From contig DASXSE010000046.1 in NCBI GenBank assembly GCA_036506175.1, positions 1 to 34,455 on the forward strand: a stretch of 34,455 bases of DNA. Reading direction: 5' to 3'. Below are positions 1 to 7,178 of this stretch, piece by piece. Made by a program: the position numbers and the translations under genes. The notes below the pieces were generated by a model, which saw only the letters and a list, made by a program, of their open reading frames with translations, was not told where the DNA came from and ran no database searches. How positions within the stretch are numbered: position 1 is the first letter of the stretch; each line of letters begins with the position of its first letter. This DNA comes from JAIBJP01 sp036506175. GTDB taxonomy: Bacteria; Actinomycetota; Thermoleophilia; Gaiellales; Gaiellaceae.

Positions 1-99
1 TGGTTGCCGCTCACAGAGGCTCCCCGTCTTCTCACCTACAAGGGCGAGCGAGAAATGGCGGCGAAGGCCCTTCAAATAATCGACGAGCGCGGCTTATGA
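1..99 (+). CDS. C-terminal end of a probable NUDIX hydrolase (partial)
   Basis: An open frame runs in from the left edge and stops at TGA 97-99. The 32 visible residues begin WLPLTEAPRLLTYKGERE and end IIDERGL. A Trp-x-Pro-Leu-x-Glu-Ala segment followed by a Leu-Leu-Thr-Tyr stretch is typical of the C-terminal end of NUDIX hydrolases, where the last strand leads into a closing helix. The NUDIX box itself would lie outside the window, so the family call rests only on this tail and the substrate cannot be inferred. The next gene starts 13 bases after this stop. Confidence 0.45.
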   Translation, partial: WLPLTEAPRLLTYKGEREMAAKALQIIDERGL

Positions 100-100
100 T
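95..100 (+). promoter_or_regulatory. Candidate -10 box TATGAT for the ASCH-like gene
   Basis: TATGAT lies 12 bases before the GTG at 113 and overlaps the stop codon of the preceding gene. It fits the TANNNT pattern seen at other gene heads in this window, but the spacing is longer, so a leader of only a few bases would be expected. No clear -35 box is visible. Confidence 0.3.
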
Positions 101-112
101 GCGCGCGCCGCG

Positions 113-484
113 GTGCCGCCCGAAGACAGCACGATGTATGCACTCAACTTCTACTCCCCGATCGTGGCCGACCAGCTGCGAAGCCGTCGGAAGACGGCGA
201 CCATCCGCCTCGGAAACAAGTCGACCAAATACAAGAAGGGAATGGTCGTCCAAGTCCTCGTGGGGACCCGCTTCGGACCGCGCGAGAAGGTCTTCGACGC
301 CGTCATCGACAAGGTGGAGGTGAAGGCGCTCGGCGAGCTCTCTCCGCGAGAGATCGAGCGCGACAACCCCGAGATGCGGCGACCGGAGGACATGGCGCAC
401 TTCCTCGGCCAGCTCTACAACCGCGACGTGTCCGAAGAGGACACCGTCACGGTGATCCACTTCTCCGAGATCCTCGCCCGCTAG
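113..484 (+). CDS. ASCH-domain-like small protein
   Basis: This encodes 123 residues from GTG 113, or 116 from ATG 134, which begins MYALNFYSPIVADQL and may be the better start. The N-terminal half has a basic stretch RRKTATIRLGNKS followed by KYKKGMVVQVLVG. This resembles the ASCH fold, a PUA-like beta barrel thought to bind RNA or nucleotides, in which a Lys-Thr-x-T-I-R segment precedes a glycine turn. The C-terminal part is charged and helical and ends in a beta strand (TVTVIHFSEI). No catalytic residues can be assigned. It lies 10 bases before the epimerase-like gene and is probably co-transcribed with it. The family call is tentative. Confidence 0.6.
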   Translation: MPPEDSTMYALNFYSPIVADQLRSRRKTATIRLGNKSTKYKKGMVVQVLVGTRFGPREKVFDAVIDKVEVKALGELSPREIERDNPEMRRPEDMAHFLGQLYNRDVSEEDTVTVIHFSEILAR

Positions 485-494
485 CCCGCTCGCG

Positions 495-1400
495 GTGGAC
501 GTCGTCACCGGGGCCTTCTCGTACACGGGGAAGTACATCGCTGCACGGCTGCTCGAGCTCGGGCGCGAAGTGCGGACGCTCACACGCCATCCGCAGAGCG
601 CCAGCCCGTTCGGCGATCGCGTTGCCGCCTTCCCGCTCCAGTTCGGGGACTTCGATGCCCTGACGCGGTCCCTGGCGGGCGCGGAGACTCTCTACAACAC
701 GTATTGGATTCGGTTCCACCGAGGCGATCTCACCTTCGACCGCGCCGTCGAGAACATCGTCTTCCTCCTTCGAGCCGCAAAGGCGGCCGGAGTGAGACGG
801 GTGGTCTACATGAGCGTGTCGAACGCCTCGCCCTCCTCGCCGCTCCCGTACTTCAGCGGGAAGGGCCGAGTCGAGGAGGCACACGCCGCCTCCGGGCTCT
901 CCTACGGAATCGTCCGCCCAACCGTCGTCTTCGGGCGAGAGGACGTCCTCATCAACAACATCGCGTGGATCCTGCGCAAGCTTCCCCTCTTCGTCATCCC
1001 GGGCTCGGGCGAGTACGCTCTGCAGCCGGTCGCCGTCGAGGACGTGGCCGAGCTCACCGTCCGGGTAGGTCAAGGTCGGGACACGCAGATTGTCGACGCT
1101 GTCGGCCCTGACGTCCTCACCTACAACGAGCTCGTTCAGCTCATCCGGACGGCGATCGGCTCGCGTGCGCGGATCGTCCACGCGAGCCCCCGGGTGGCGG
1201 CGGCTCTTGGCGCGCTGCTCGGCGCCGCGTTGCGGGACACACTGATCACGAAGGACGAGATTGCCGCCCTCACGGACGGGTTGCTCGCGACGGGCAGCCT
1301 TCCGAGCGGCACCAGACGGATTGCCGACTGGCTCGCGGAGAACGCCGACTCCGTCGGATCGAGTTACACGTCCGAGGTGCGGAGGAACTGGTCGGGTTAA
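495..1400 (+). CDS. NAD(P)-binding NmrA/epimerase-like protein
   Basis: This encodes 301 residues from GTG 495. The N-terminus, VVTGAFSYTGKYIAARLLELG, is the glycine-rich dinucleotide-binding loop of atypical or extended short-chain dehydrogenases, in the TGxxxxTG form. The following strands (VRTLTRHPQ, then FPLQFGDFDAL) match the NmrA/NDUFA9-like layout. A VVYMSVSNAS segment and YFSGKGRVEEAHAASGLSYGIVRPTVVFG follow, with a Tyr-x-x-x-Lys-like pair. Such proteins are redox sensors, chaperone-like subunits or sugar epimerases; the substrate cannot be told from sequence. The stop shares the palindrome TTAA (1397-1400) with the stop of the convergent zinc-ribbon gene. Confidence 0.8.
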   Translation: MDVVTGAFSYTGKYIAARLLELGREVRTLTRHPQSASPFGDRVAAFPLQFGDFDALTRSLAGAETLYNTYWIRFHRGDLTFDRAVENIVFLLRAAKAAGVRRVVYMSVSNASPSSPLPYFSGKGRVEEAHAASGLSYGIVRPTVVFGREDVLINNIAWILRKLPLFVIPGSGEYALQPVAVEDVAELTVRVGQGRDTQIVDAVGPDVLTYNELVQLIRTAIGSRARIVHASPRVAAALGALLGAALRDTLITKDEIAALTDGLLATGSLPSGTRRIADWLAENADSVGSSYTSEVRRNWSG

Positions 1401-1675
1401 CGACCGGGCTTGCGGATTGGCCCGCCGAAAGCCTCGGCCTCGCGGAGCGCGGCGCCACACTCCTCGCACGCCACCGCGAACACCGAGCTGAACCGCGCGC
1501 CGCAGGCGGGACAGCGAGCGCGCATTTCGCCGCCGCAGGTCGGGCAGACGGATGAGAGCTCGCCCTCGTTTTCCTCGAAGTAGCGCTGGGCATGCCCGCA
1601 GGCGAGGCAGAACGAAACCCAGTCCCCAAGTGTCTTGCGGCGCTCTTCCCGCAGCCAATCTGAGGCCCGGCCCAC
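1397..1675 (-). CDS. Zinc-ribbon protein with four CxxC knuckles
   Basis: This encodes 92 residues read leftward from GTG 1675. After a short basic helix it carries four CxxC pairs (CLAC, CPTC, CPAC, CEEC), enough for two zinc ribbons in tandem. Small multi-ribbon proteins of this kind are usually structural or nucleic-acid-binding; no catalytic domain is present. The gene is divergent from the dehydrogenase operon, with only 31 bases between the two starts, and a TACGCT box lies 6 bases before its GTG, which supports this start. Its function is unknown. Confidence 0.75.
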   Translation of the reverse strand: MGRASDWLREERRKTLGDWVSFCLACGHAQRYFEENEGELSSVCPTCGGEMRARCPACGARFSSVFAVACEECGAALREAEAFGGPIRKPGR

Positions 1676-1681
1676 GTTCCC

Positions 1682-1687
1682 AGCGTA
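1682..1687 (-). promoter_or_regulatory. Candidate leaderless -10 box for the zinc-ribbon gene
   Basis: TACGCT on the minus strand lies 6 bases from the GTG at 1675. It sits back to back with the dehydrogenase-operon box at 1692-1697, so both promoters fit in a 31-base gap. Confidence 0.4.
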
Positions 1688-1691
1688 CCGC

Positions 1692-1697
1692 TACAGT
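1692..1697 (+). promoter_or_regulatory. Candidate leaderless -10 box for the E1 alpha operon
   Basis: TACAGT lies 9 bases before the ATG at 1707 and there is no Shine-Dalgarno sequence between them. This supports 1707 rather than the upstream in-frame start at 1635, which would overlap the divergent zinc-ribbon gene. Confidence 0.45.
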
Positions 1698-1706
1698 TCG
1701 GTTCGC

Positions 1707-2753
1707 ATGGCGATCGCCCGGGAAGCGGAGCCGGTTGGCTCCCTGAGCGAGGTCAAGGAAGCCGGCCTCGATCGCGAGGATCTGCTCGGCATCTTCCGCA
1801 ACCTCGTGCTCACGCGCGGAATCGAGGAGCGCGGCCACATCCTTTACAAACAGGGGAAGATCCCCGGCAGCTTCTACACCGGCCGCGGAAACGAAGCCGC
1901 GGCCGTGGGAGTCGCGACCGCGATGGGCTCCGAGGACGTCGGCACGCCGCTTCATCGCGATCTCGGCGTCCACGTCGTCCGCGGCGTCGAGCCCTGGCGC
2001 ATCTTCGCGCAGTTCATGGGACGCGCCGACGGGCCGACGCAGGGGAAGGACGGCAACGTCCACATGGCCGAATCGCGGCTCGGTCTCATCGCCATGGTCA
2101 GCCATCTTCCGGCGATGCTCCCGGTCGCCGTTGGGTGCGCGCTCGCCTTCCGCATTCGGGAGGAGAAGCGCGTCGCCGTTGCCTGGTTCGGCGAAGGCGC
2201 GGCCGCCCGTGGCGACACGCACGAAGGGATGAACCTGGCCGGCGTCCGCCGGCTACCCGTGGTGTTCGTCTGCGACAACAACCAGTGGGCCTACTCCACG
2301 CCGACGCACCTCGAGTTCGCCTGCGAGCACGTCGCCGACCGCGCCAAGGCGTACGGCTTTGACGGCGTTGTCGTCGACGGGACGGACGTCCTCGCGGTCT
2401 ACCGGGAAGCCAAGCGCGCGATCGAGAAGGCGCGCGATGGCGGAGGCCCGACGCTGATCGAATGCCTGACGCTGCGCATGGAGGGTCATGCCGTCCATGA
2501 CGACGCCTTCTACGTCCCGAAGGAGATGTTCGAGGAGTGGGCCAAGCGTGACCCGCTCGAGCGATTCCGCACCTGGCTCCGCGACAACGCGGACTTCACG
2601 GACGAGGAAGAGGACGAGATCCGCTCCGAGGTGAAGAAACTGCTGAACGACGCGGTCAAGCGCGGCGAGGAGAGCCCCCTTCCGGAGGCCTCGGCCGTTC
2701 TCGAAGGGGTCTTCGCAACTCCCGAAGACCTGGACACGCCCCACCACAAGTAA
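1707..2753 (+). CDS. 2-oxoacid dehydrogenase E1 component, alpha subunit
   Basis: This is the thiamine-diphosphate decarboxylase half of a pyruvate or branched-chain 2-oxoacid dehydrogenase, 348 residues from ATG 1707. The ThDP/Mg motif is present as G162-E163-G164 followed by N191-N192 (FGEGAAARGD through CDNNQWAYST). Glu replaces the usual Asp of GDG, as it also does in the E1 alpha of animal branched-chain complexes, so branched-chain substrates are plausible. GxGxE-like (TGRGNEAAAVG) and RMEGHAVHDD segments match the family. Its stop overlaps the ATG of the beta subunit (TAATG), so the two are translationally coupled. An in-frame start at 1635 was rejected because it would overlap the divergent gene. 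Confidence 0.93.
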   Translation: MAIAREAEPVGSLSEVKEAGLDREDLLGIFRNLVLTRGIEERGHILYKQGKIPGSFYTGRGNEAAAVGVATAMGSEDVGTPLHRDLGVHVVRGVEPWRIFAQFMGRADGPTQGKDGNVHMAESRLGLIAMVSHLPAMLPVAVGCALAFRIREEKRVAVAWFGEGAAARGDTHEGMNLAGVRRLPVVFVCDNNQWAYSTPTHLEFACEHVADRAKAYGFDGVVVDGTDVLAVYREAKRAIEKARDGGGPTLIECLTLRMEGHAVHDDAFYVPKEMFEEWAKRDPLERFRTWLRDNADFTDEEEDEIRSEVKKLLNDAVKRGEESPLPEASAVLEGVFATPEDLDTPHHK

Positions 2754-3730
2754 TGGCCGAAAAGACCTATCTGCAGGCAATTTCCGACGGGCTTCGACAG
2801 GAAATGCGCCGTGACAAGCGGGTCTTCGTCATCGGCGAGGACGTCGGCGTCTACGGCGGCGCGTTCAAGGTCACGCAGGGCTTCCAGGAAGAGTTCGGTC
2901 AGTGGCGGGTGATCGACGCGCCCCTCTCCGAGACGGCCATCGTCGGCGCCTGCACCGGGGCGGGGATCATGGGCCTGCGCCCGGTCGCAGAGATGCAGTT
3001 CGCGGACTTCATTTCGTGCGCGTGGGACCACCTCGTGACCGTTGCCGCCAAGCAGCGCTATCGGGCAGGAACCCCGGTGCCGATCACCGTCCGTCTCCCG
3101 TCCGGCGGCGGTTTCTCCGGCGGGCCGTTCCACTCGCAAAATCCGGAGTCCAGCTTCGCGCACATTCCGGGCCTGAAGGTCGTGTGCCCCGCGACGCCGG
3201 CCGACGCGAAGGGATTGATCGTCACGGCGATCGAGGACCCCAACCCCGTCCTCTATTTCGAGCACAAGCACCTGTACCGACGGATCAAGGACGAGGTGCC
3301 GGACGAGCGCTACACCATCCCGTTCGGCGAGGCGCGCATTCACCGCGAGGGGGACGACGTCACGCTCGTCACGTGGGGCGCGATGGTTTACACGGCCGAC
3401 GAGGCAGCGCAGAAGGTCGAGGAGGAAAGCGGCCTATCGGTCGAGATCCTCGATTTGCGCACCCTGATCCCGTGGGACAAGGCTGCCGTGCTGAAGTCGG
3501 TGGAGAAGACCTCGAAGGCGCTCGTTCTCCACGAGGACACGCGCACGGGTGGCTTCGGCGCCGAGATCGTGGCGACGATCGCCGAGGAAACCTTCGAGAA
3601 TCTCGACGCCCCGGTCAAACGCGTCACCGCGCCTGACACCCCCGTGCCTTTTTCGCCGCCGCTCGAGAAGGCTTTCATCCCGCAGGTCGAGGACGTCGTG
3701 GCCGGTCTGAAGGAGCTCGGGGGGTACTAG
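2753..3730 (+). CDS. 2-oxoacid dehydrogenase E1 component, beta subunit
   Basis: This 325-residue protein is the transketolase-like partner of the preceding alpha subunit and completes the alpha2-beta2 E1 decarboxylase. Recognisable segments are VFVIGEDVGVYGGAFKVT near the N-terminus, the DAPLSETAIVGACTGAG stretch that contacts the cofactor, MQFADFISCAWD, and the FHSQNPES...HIPGLKVVCPATP segment. The C-terminal transketolase domain holds ILDLRTLIPWD and VLHEDTRTGGFGAEI. ATG 2753 overlaps the alpha stop by one base and only two bases separate its stop from the E2 start, so the three genes form one unit. The substrate (pyruvate or branched-chain 2-oxoacid) is not settled. Confidence 0.94.
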   Translation: MAEKTYLQAISDGLRQEMRRDKRVFVIGEDVGVYGGAFKVTQGFQEEFGQWRVIDAPLSETAIVGACTGAGIMGLRPVAEMQFADFISCAWDHLVTVAAKQRYRAGTPVPITVRLPSGGGFSGGPFHSQNPESSFAHIPGLKVVCPATPADAKGLIVTAIEDPNPVLYFEHKHLYRRIKDEVPDERYTIPFGEARIHREGDDVTLVTWGAMVYTADEAAQKVEEESGLSVEILDLRTLIPWDKAAVLKSVEKTSKALVLHEDTRTGGFGAEIVATIAEETFENLDAPVKRVTAPDTPVPFSPPLEKAFIPQVEDVVAGLKELGGY

Positions 3731-3732
3731 GC

Positions 3733-5172
3733 GTGGCGACGGGCACCGCAGTCGACGTCGTCATGCCGCAGATGGGCGTCTCCGTCTCCGAGGGCACCAT
3801 CACGAAGTGGCTCAAGTCGGAGGGCGACACGATCGCCGCCGACGAGTCGCTGCTCGAGATCTCCACCGACAAGGTGGACACGGAGGTGCCGAGTCCCGCG
3901 TCCGGTGTGTTGCAGCAGATCCTGGCGCAGGAGGGCGAGACGGTCGCGGTCGGCACGAAGATCGCTGTGATCGCTCCCGAGGGCGCGCCGGCCGAGGCGC
4001 CCGAGGAGGCGCCGCCGGAGCCTGCGACTCAGGAGGCTGCCGAAGAAGCCGCAGCGGCGTCCGGAGCCGAGGGTGAGACCCCGACCGCCGAGAAGGTCGA
4101 GGAGGCGCCGTCGGAGCCTGCACCTGCTCCTCCAGAGCCGAAGGCGGAGGCGGAGGCAGAGGCAGAACCAGCGCCGGAGCCGGCGCGGGTCGCAGCGGAG
4201 CCCGAGGGTGACGGCCGTCGCGAGGGCAAGTTCGTCTCGCCGGTCGTGGCGCGAATCGCTTCCGAGCACAACGTCGATGTCTCCCAGGTCGAGGGCACCG
4301 GCCGCGGCGGCCGCGTGACGAAGAAGGACATCCTCAAGCACATCGAGAGCGGCGCAGCCGCCCAGCCGACCCCGGCCGCCGCGCCCGCTCCGGAGCCACC
4401 CCCCGCTCCTGCTCCCGCGGCCGCGCAGCCTGCGCCAGCCACTTCGGCCCCGAGCGGGGCGGGAGAGAAGGTCGAGCCGATGTCCGCCATGCGCAAGGGC
4501 ATCGCCGAGCACATGCGGCGCTCACTCGACACCTCGGCGCACGTCACGAGCTCGATCGAGGTCGACATGACGAGGATCGCCGCCCTCCGCCAGAAGCTGA
4601 AGCGCGAGTGGGCCGAGGCCTACGGCGTCAATCCGACCTTCCTCGCCTTCGTCGCCCGCGCGGCGGTCGACACGTTGAAGGACTATCCCTGGATCAACGG
4701 CGAGATCCGCGGCGACTCCATCGTCACGCGCAACTACGTCAATCTCGGGTTCGCGGTGGAGCTCGCCGACGGCAAGGGCCTCATCGTCCCCGTCGTGCGC
4801 AACGCCGAAGGACTGAACCTCCTCGGCATGGCACGGGCGATCGCCGACATCGCTCAGCGTGCCCGGAACAAGCAGCTCCTCCCGGACGACGTCCAGGGAG
4901 GCACGTTCACGATCACGAACCCCGGCGGGTACGGAACCTTCCACGGTACGCCGATCATCAGCCAGCCGCAGGCCGCGATCCTCGGCACGTACGCGGTCGT
5001 GAAGCGGCCCTGGGTCGTCGAAGACGAGAGCGGCCAGGACGCGATTGCGATCCGCTCGATCATGAACCTCACCCTCACGTACGACCACCGTCTCGTCGAC
5101 GGAGCGCTCGCCGGCCGCTTCCTCCACGACCTGCGCGAGCGGCTCCAAACCTGGGAAGAACCCGGCGATTAG
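3733..5172 (+). CDS. Dihydrolipoamide acyltransferase (E2) of a 2-oxoacid dehydrogenase
   Basis: This E2 core protein has 479 residues from GTG 3733. One lipoyl domain covers residues 5-84, with the lipoylated Lys47 in STDKVDTEV. A long Ala/Pro/Glu linker follows, then a peripheral-subunit-binding domain at about 166-205 (FVSPVVARIASEH through KKDILKHIE), a second Ala/Pro linker, and the acyltransferase domain from about 245 to the end. The catalytic HxxxDG motif is His452 to Asp456 (DHRLVDG). It transfers the acyl group from lipoamide to CoA. The E1 genes lie upstream, and the lipoate-making genes lipB and lipA follow directly, supplying the cofactor this protein needs. The acyl specificity is undetermined. 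Confidence 0.95.
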   Translation: MATGTAVDVVMPQMGVSVSEGTITKWLKSEGDTIAADESLLEISTDKVDTEVPSPASGVLQQILAQEGETVAVGTKIAVIAPEGAPAEAPEEAPPEPATQEAAEEAAAASGAEGETPTAEKVEEAPSEPAPAPPEPKAEAEAEAEPAPEPARVAAEPEGDGRREGKFVSPVVARIASEHNVDVSQVEGTGRGGRVTKKDILKHIESGAAAQPTPAAAPAPEPPPAPAPAAAQPAPATSAPSGAGEKVEPMSAMRKGIAEHMRRSLDTSAHVTSSIEVDMTRIAALRQKLKREWAEAYGVNPTFLAFVARAAVDTLKDYPWINGEIRGDSIVTRNYVNLGFAVELADGKGLIVPVVRNAEGLNLLGMARAIADIAQRARNKQLLPDDVQGGTFTITNPGGYGTFHGTPIISQPQAAILGTYAVVKRPWVVEDESGQDAIAIRSIMNLTLTYDHRLVDGALAGRFLHDLRERLQTWEEPGD

Positions 5173-5881
5173 CGCCCCGGCCTACCTCCTGAACCTCGGC
5201 GAGACGCCGTACCTCGAGGCCTGGGACCTCCAGCGCTCGCTGGCGGGCGCGGTCTCGCAGGGCGCCATCCCCGACACCGTCGTCCTCGTCGAACACCCGC
5301 CCGTGATCACGCTCGGCCGACGGACGGACGGAGACGAGGTTCACGTGCCGGCCAACGCGAACGTGGAGATCGTCGAGACCGATCGCGGCGGGAAGTCCAC
5401 GTATCACGGCCCGGGGCAGCTCGTCTGCTACCCGATCCTCGACCTCAACCGCCATGGCCGCGACGTCAAGAAGTACTGTCGCGACATCGAAGAAGCCGTC
5501 ATCCAGACGCTTGCCGCCTTCGAGCTCGCGGCGACGCGCATCGATGGGCTCACGGGCGTCTGGCTGGAAAGCCCACCACGCAAGATCTGCTCCATCGGCG
5601 TCCATATCTCCCGCTGGGTAACCACGCATGGATATGCGCTCAATGTCGATCTCGACCCATCGCCCTTCACGGATTGGATCACCGCCTGCGGGCTCGAGGA
5701 CGCGTCCTTCACGACAATGGCCCGGGAGCTCGACCGGCCTCTGACGGTGGACGAGCTCCGGCCGTTCGCAGCCGATGCCATAGGAAACGTCTTCGGACTC
5801 GAGCTCGAGGAACTGCCGGCGGATGAAGGTGCCGGCCTCTGGGCACAACCGACGCATGGAAAGCTCGCAGCCCGTAGCTGA
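5168..5881 (+). CDS. lipB: Octanoyl-ACP:protein octanoyltransferase LipB
   Basis: LipB moves octanoate from acyl carrier protein to lipoyl domains. The signature is clear: RGGKSTYHGPGQLVCYPI, then the catalytic lysine in RKICSIGVH and the catalytic cysteine in TACGLED. In-frame homologous sequence (APAYLLNLGETPYLEAWDLQ, then VVLVEHPPVITLG) begins well upstream of the first GTG at 5303, so starting there would remove a conserved part. No ATG, GTG or TTG exists in that stretch. The best candidate is ATT 5168, 7 bases after GGGAAGAA (5153-5160) and overlapping the E2 stop; CTG 5189 is the alternative. From ATT it is 237 residues, a normal length. Confidence 0.9.
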   Translation: MSAPAYLLNLGETPYLEAWDLQRSLAGAVSQGAIPDTVVLVEHPPVITLGRRTDGDEVHVPANANVEIVETDRGGKSTYHGPGQLVCYPILDLNRHGRDVKKYCRDIEEAVIQTLAAFELAATRIDGLTGVWLESPPRKICSIGVHISRWVTTHGYALNVDLDPSPFTDWITACGLEDASFTTMARELDRPLTVDELRPFAADAIGNVFGLELEELPADEGAGLWAQPTHGKLAARS

Positions 5882-6785
5882 GCGGCCCCGCCGGCCGGAG
5901 TGGATGAAGGTGCGCGCGCCGAGCGCCGACTCGCGCTACTTCGAGGTGCGCGAGCTCATCCACGGCCAGCATCTCCATACCATCTGCGAGGAGGCGCGCT
6001 GCCCGAACATCGCCGAGTGCTGGGGCCGCGGCACCGCGACGTTCCAGATCCTCGGCGACACCTGTACGCGCGCGTGCCGCTACTGCTACGTGCACTCCGG
6101 AAAACCGGAGCATCCGCCCGATCCGCTGGAACCTCTACGCCTCGCCAACACCGCGGCCCAGATGGGCCTCAAGCATGTCGTCGTCACGTCCGTCGACCGC
6201 GACGACCTGCCGGACAAGGGCGCCGGCCACTACGCGGCCACGATCCGTGCACTGAAGCACAAGCTCCCGGAGGCGAGCGTCGAAGTGCTGACGCCCGACT
6301 TCCTCGGGCACGAGGAGGACGCACTGCGCGTCGTGCTCGGCGAGCGGCCGGACGTCTTCAACCACAACATCGAGACCGTGCGGCGGTTGCACCGGAAGAT
6401 GCGGGGCGCCAAGGCCTCGTACGACAAGGCGCTCTGGCTGCTCGCGCGCGCGAAGGAAGTCGCCGACTACCCGGTGCTAACGAAATCCGGGATCATCGTC
6501 GGTCTCGGCGAGACGAACGACGAGGTCGTCGAGACGTTGCGCGACCTCCGCAACAACGACGTCGACGTCGTCACCATCGGCCAGTACCTGCAGCCGTCCT
6601 CACGCCACGCGAGGATCGACCGCTGGGTCCATCCGGACGAGTTCCGCTGGTTCCGCGAGCAGGGCGAGGCACTCGGCTTTGGATCGGTCTTCTCGGGTCC
6701 CCTCGTACGGTCGTCTTATCGCGCCGACGAGCAGCGTCACGCGGCGTCTAACTCAACGCGGATGCGTGGCGCCGTTGCCTACTAG
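5856..6785 (+). CDS. lipA: Lipoyl synthase LipA (radical SAM)
   Basis: LipA inserts two sulfurs into protein-bound octanoate to make lipoate. From ATG 5856 it has 309 residues. The auxiliary cluster cysteines are C44, C49 and C55 (CEEARCPNIAEC); the radical SAM cysteines are C70, C74 and C77 (CTRACRYC). The C-terminal RSSY serine that ligates the auxiliary cluster is present. VVTSVDRDDLPDKGAGHY and TKSGIIVGLGET are family segments. ATG 5823 would add 11 residues and overlap lipB by 59 bases; 5856 overlaps by 26. The gene ends the dehydrogenase-lipoate operon and shares the palindrome CTAG with the stop of the convergent gene. Confidence 0.96.
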   Translation: MESSQPVAERPRRPEWMKVRAPSADSRYFEVRELIHGQHLHTICEEARCPNIAECWGRGTATFQILGDTCTRACRYCYVHSGKPEHPPDPLEPLRLANTAAQMGLKHVVVTSVDRDDLPDKGAGHYAATIRALKHKLPEASVEVLTPDFLGHEEDALRVVLGERPDVFNHNIETVRRLHRKMRGAKASYDKALWLLARAKEVADYPVLTKSGIIVGLGETNDEVVETLRDLRNNDVDVVTIGQYLQPSSRHARIDRWVHPDEFRWFREQGEALGFGSVFSGPLVRSSYRADEQRHAASNSTRMRGAVAY

Positions 6786-7141
6786 TCGCCTCCGTATCGG
6801 ACCTTGGTGCTGAGCCGGCCGTTCTCGAAGCAGATCTGGTAGGCGCCGCGCACGCCAGCGATCCCGTAGTACCAGCATTCCAGCGCGAAGCCTTCGACAG
6901 AGGCGTTCGTCTTCTTCGCCGGGTCGCCCGCAAACGCCCGTAGCCGGTCAGGCGTGAAGGACGAGTCGACGGCGGAGAACTCCTCGCTCGAGAGCTGAGA
7001 CGCGCTCTGCGAGACGGCCGAGGACGCGCGGTCGCCGTAGCTGATGTGGTCGGGCAGCCGGTCGCGCACCACGGGATAGAGGAGGACGAAGGCAGCGAAT
7101 GCGACCGCAGCAAAAAGGATTGGCTTCGTAACCGTCGCCAC
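6782..7141 (-). CDS. Small membrane-anchored protein of unknown function
   Basis: This encodes 119 residues from GTG 7141. Residues 7-25 (PILFAAVAFAAFVLLYPVV) form a single hydrophobic segment, so the protein is probably anchored by its N-terminus with a soluble domain of about 90 residues outside or at the membrane face. The soluble part has two cysteines about 20 residues apart (ALECWYYG and YQICFENG) that could form a disulfide if exported. I do not recognise the family. It lies 37 bases downstream of fumarase on the same strand and may be co-transcribed. Confidence 0.65.
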   Translation of the reverse strand: MATVTKPILFAAVAFAAFVLLYPVVRDRLPDHISYGDRASSAVSQSASQLSSEEFSAVDSSFTPDRLRAFAGDPAKKTNASVEGFALECWYYGIAGVRGAYQICFENGRLSTKVRYGGD

Positions 7142-7178
7142 GTCCGCACGTTTCCAGGGCGCGGCGGCTTATCCTCCC

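Noticed and set aside
447..2222. A 591-residue minus-strand open frame across the ASCH, epimerase and E1 alpha genes
   Set aside because: It lies opposite genes with clear family motifs, its product is Arg/Asp-rich low-complexity sequence without any recognisable domain, and long antisense frames are expected at this GC content.
4021..4455. Ala/Pro/Glu-rich tandem-like sequence in the E2 gene
   Set aside because: These are the flexible interdomain linkers normal in E2 proteins, not a DNA repeat of interest.
5823..5855. ATG 5823 as the lipA start
   Set aside because: It gives a larger overlap with lipB and an N-terminal addition unlike the family; ATG 5856 suffices.
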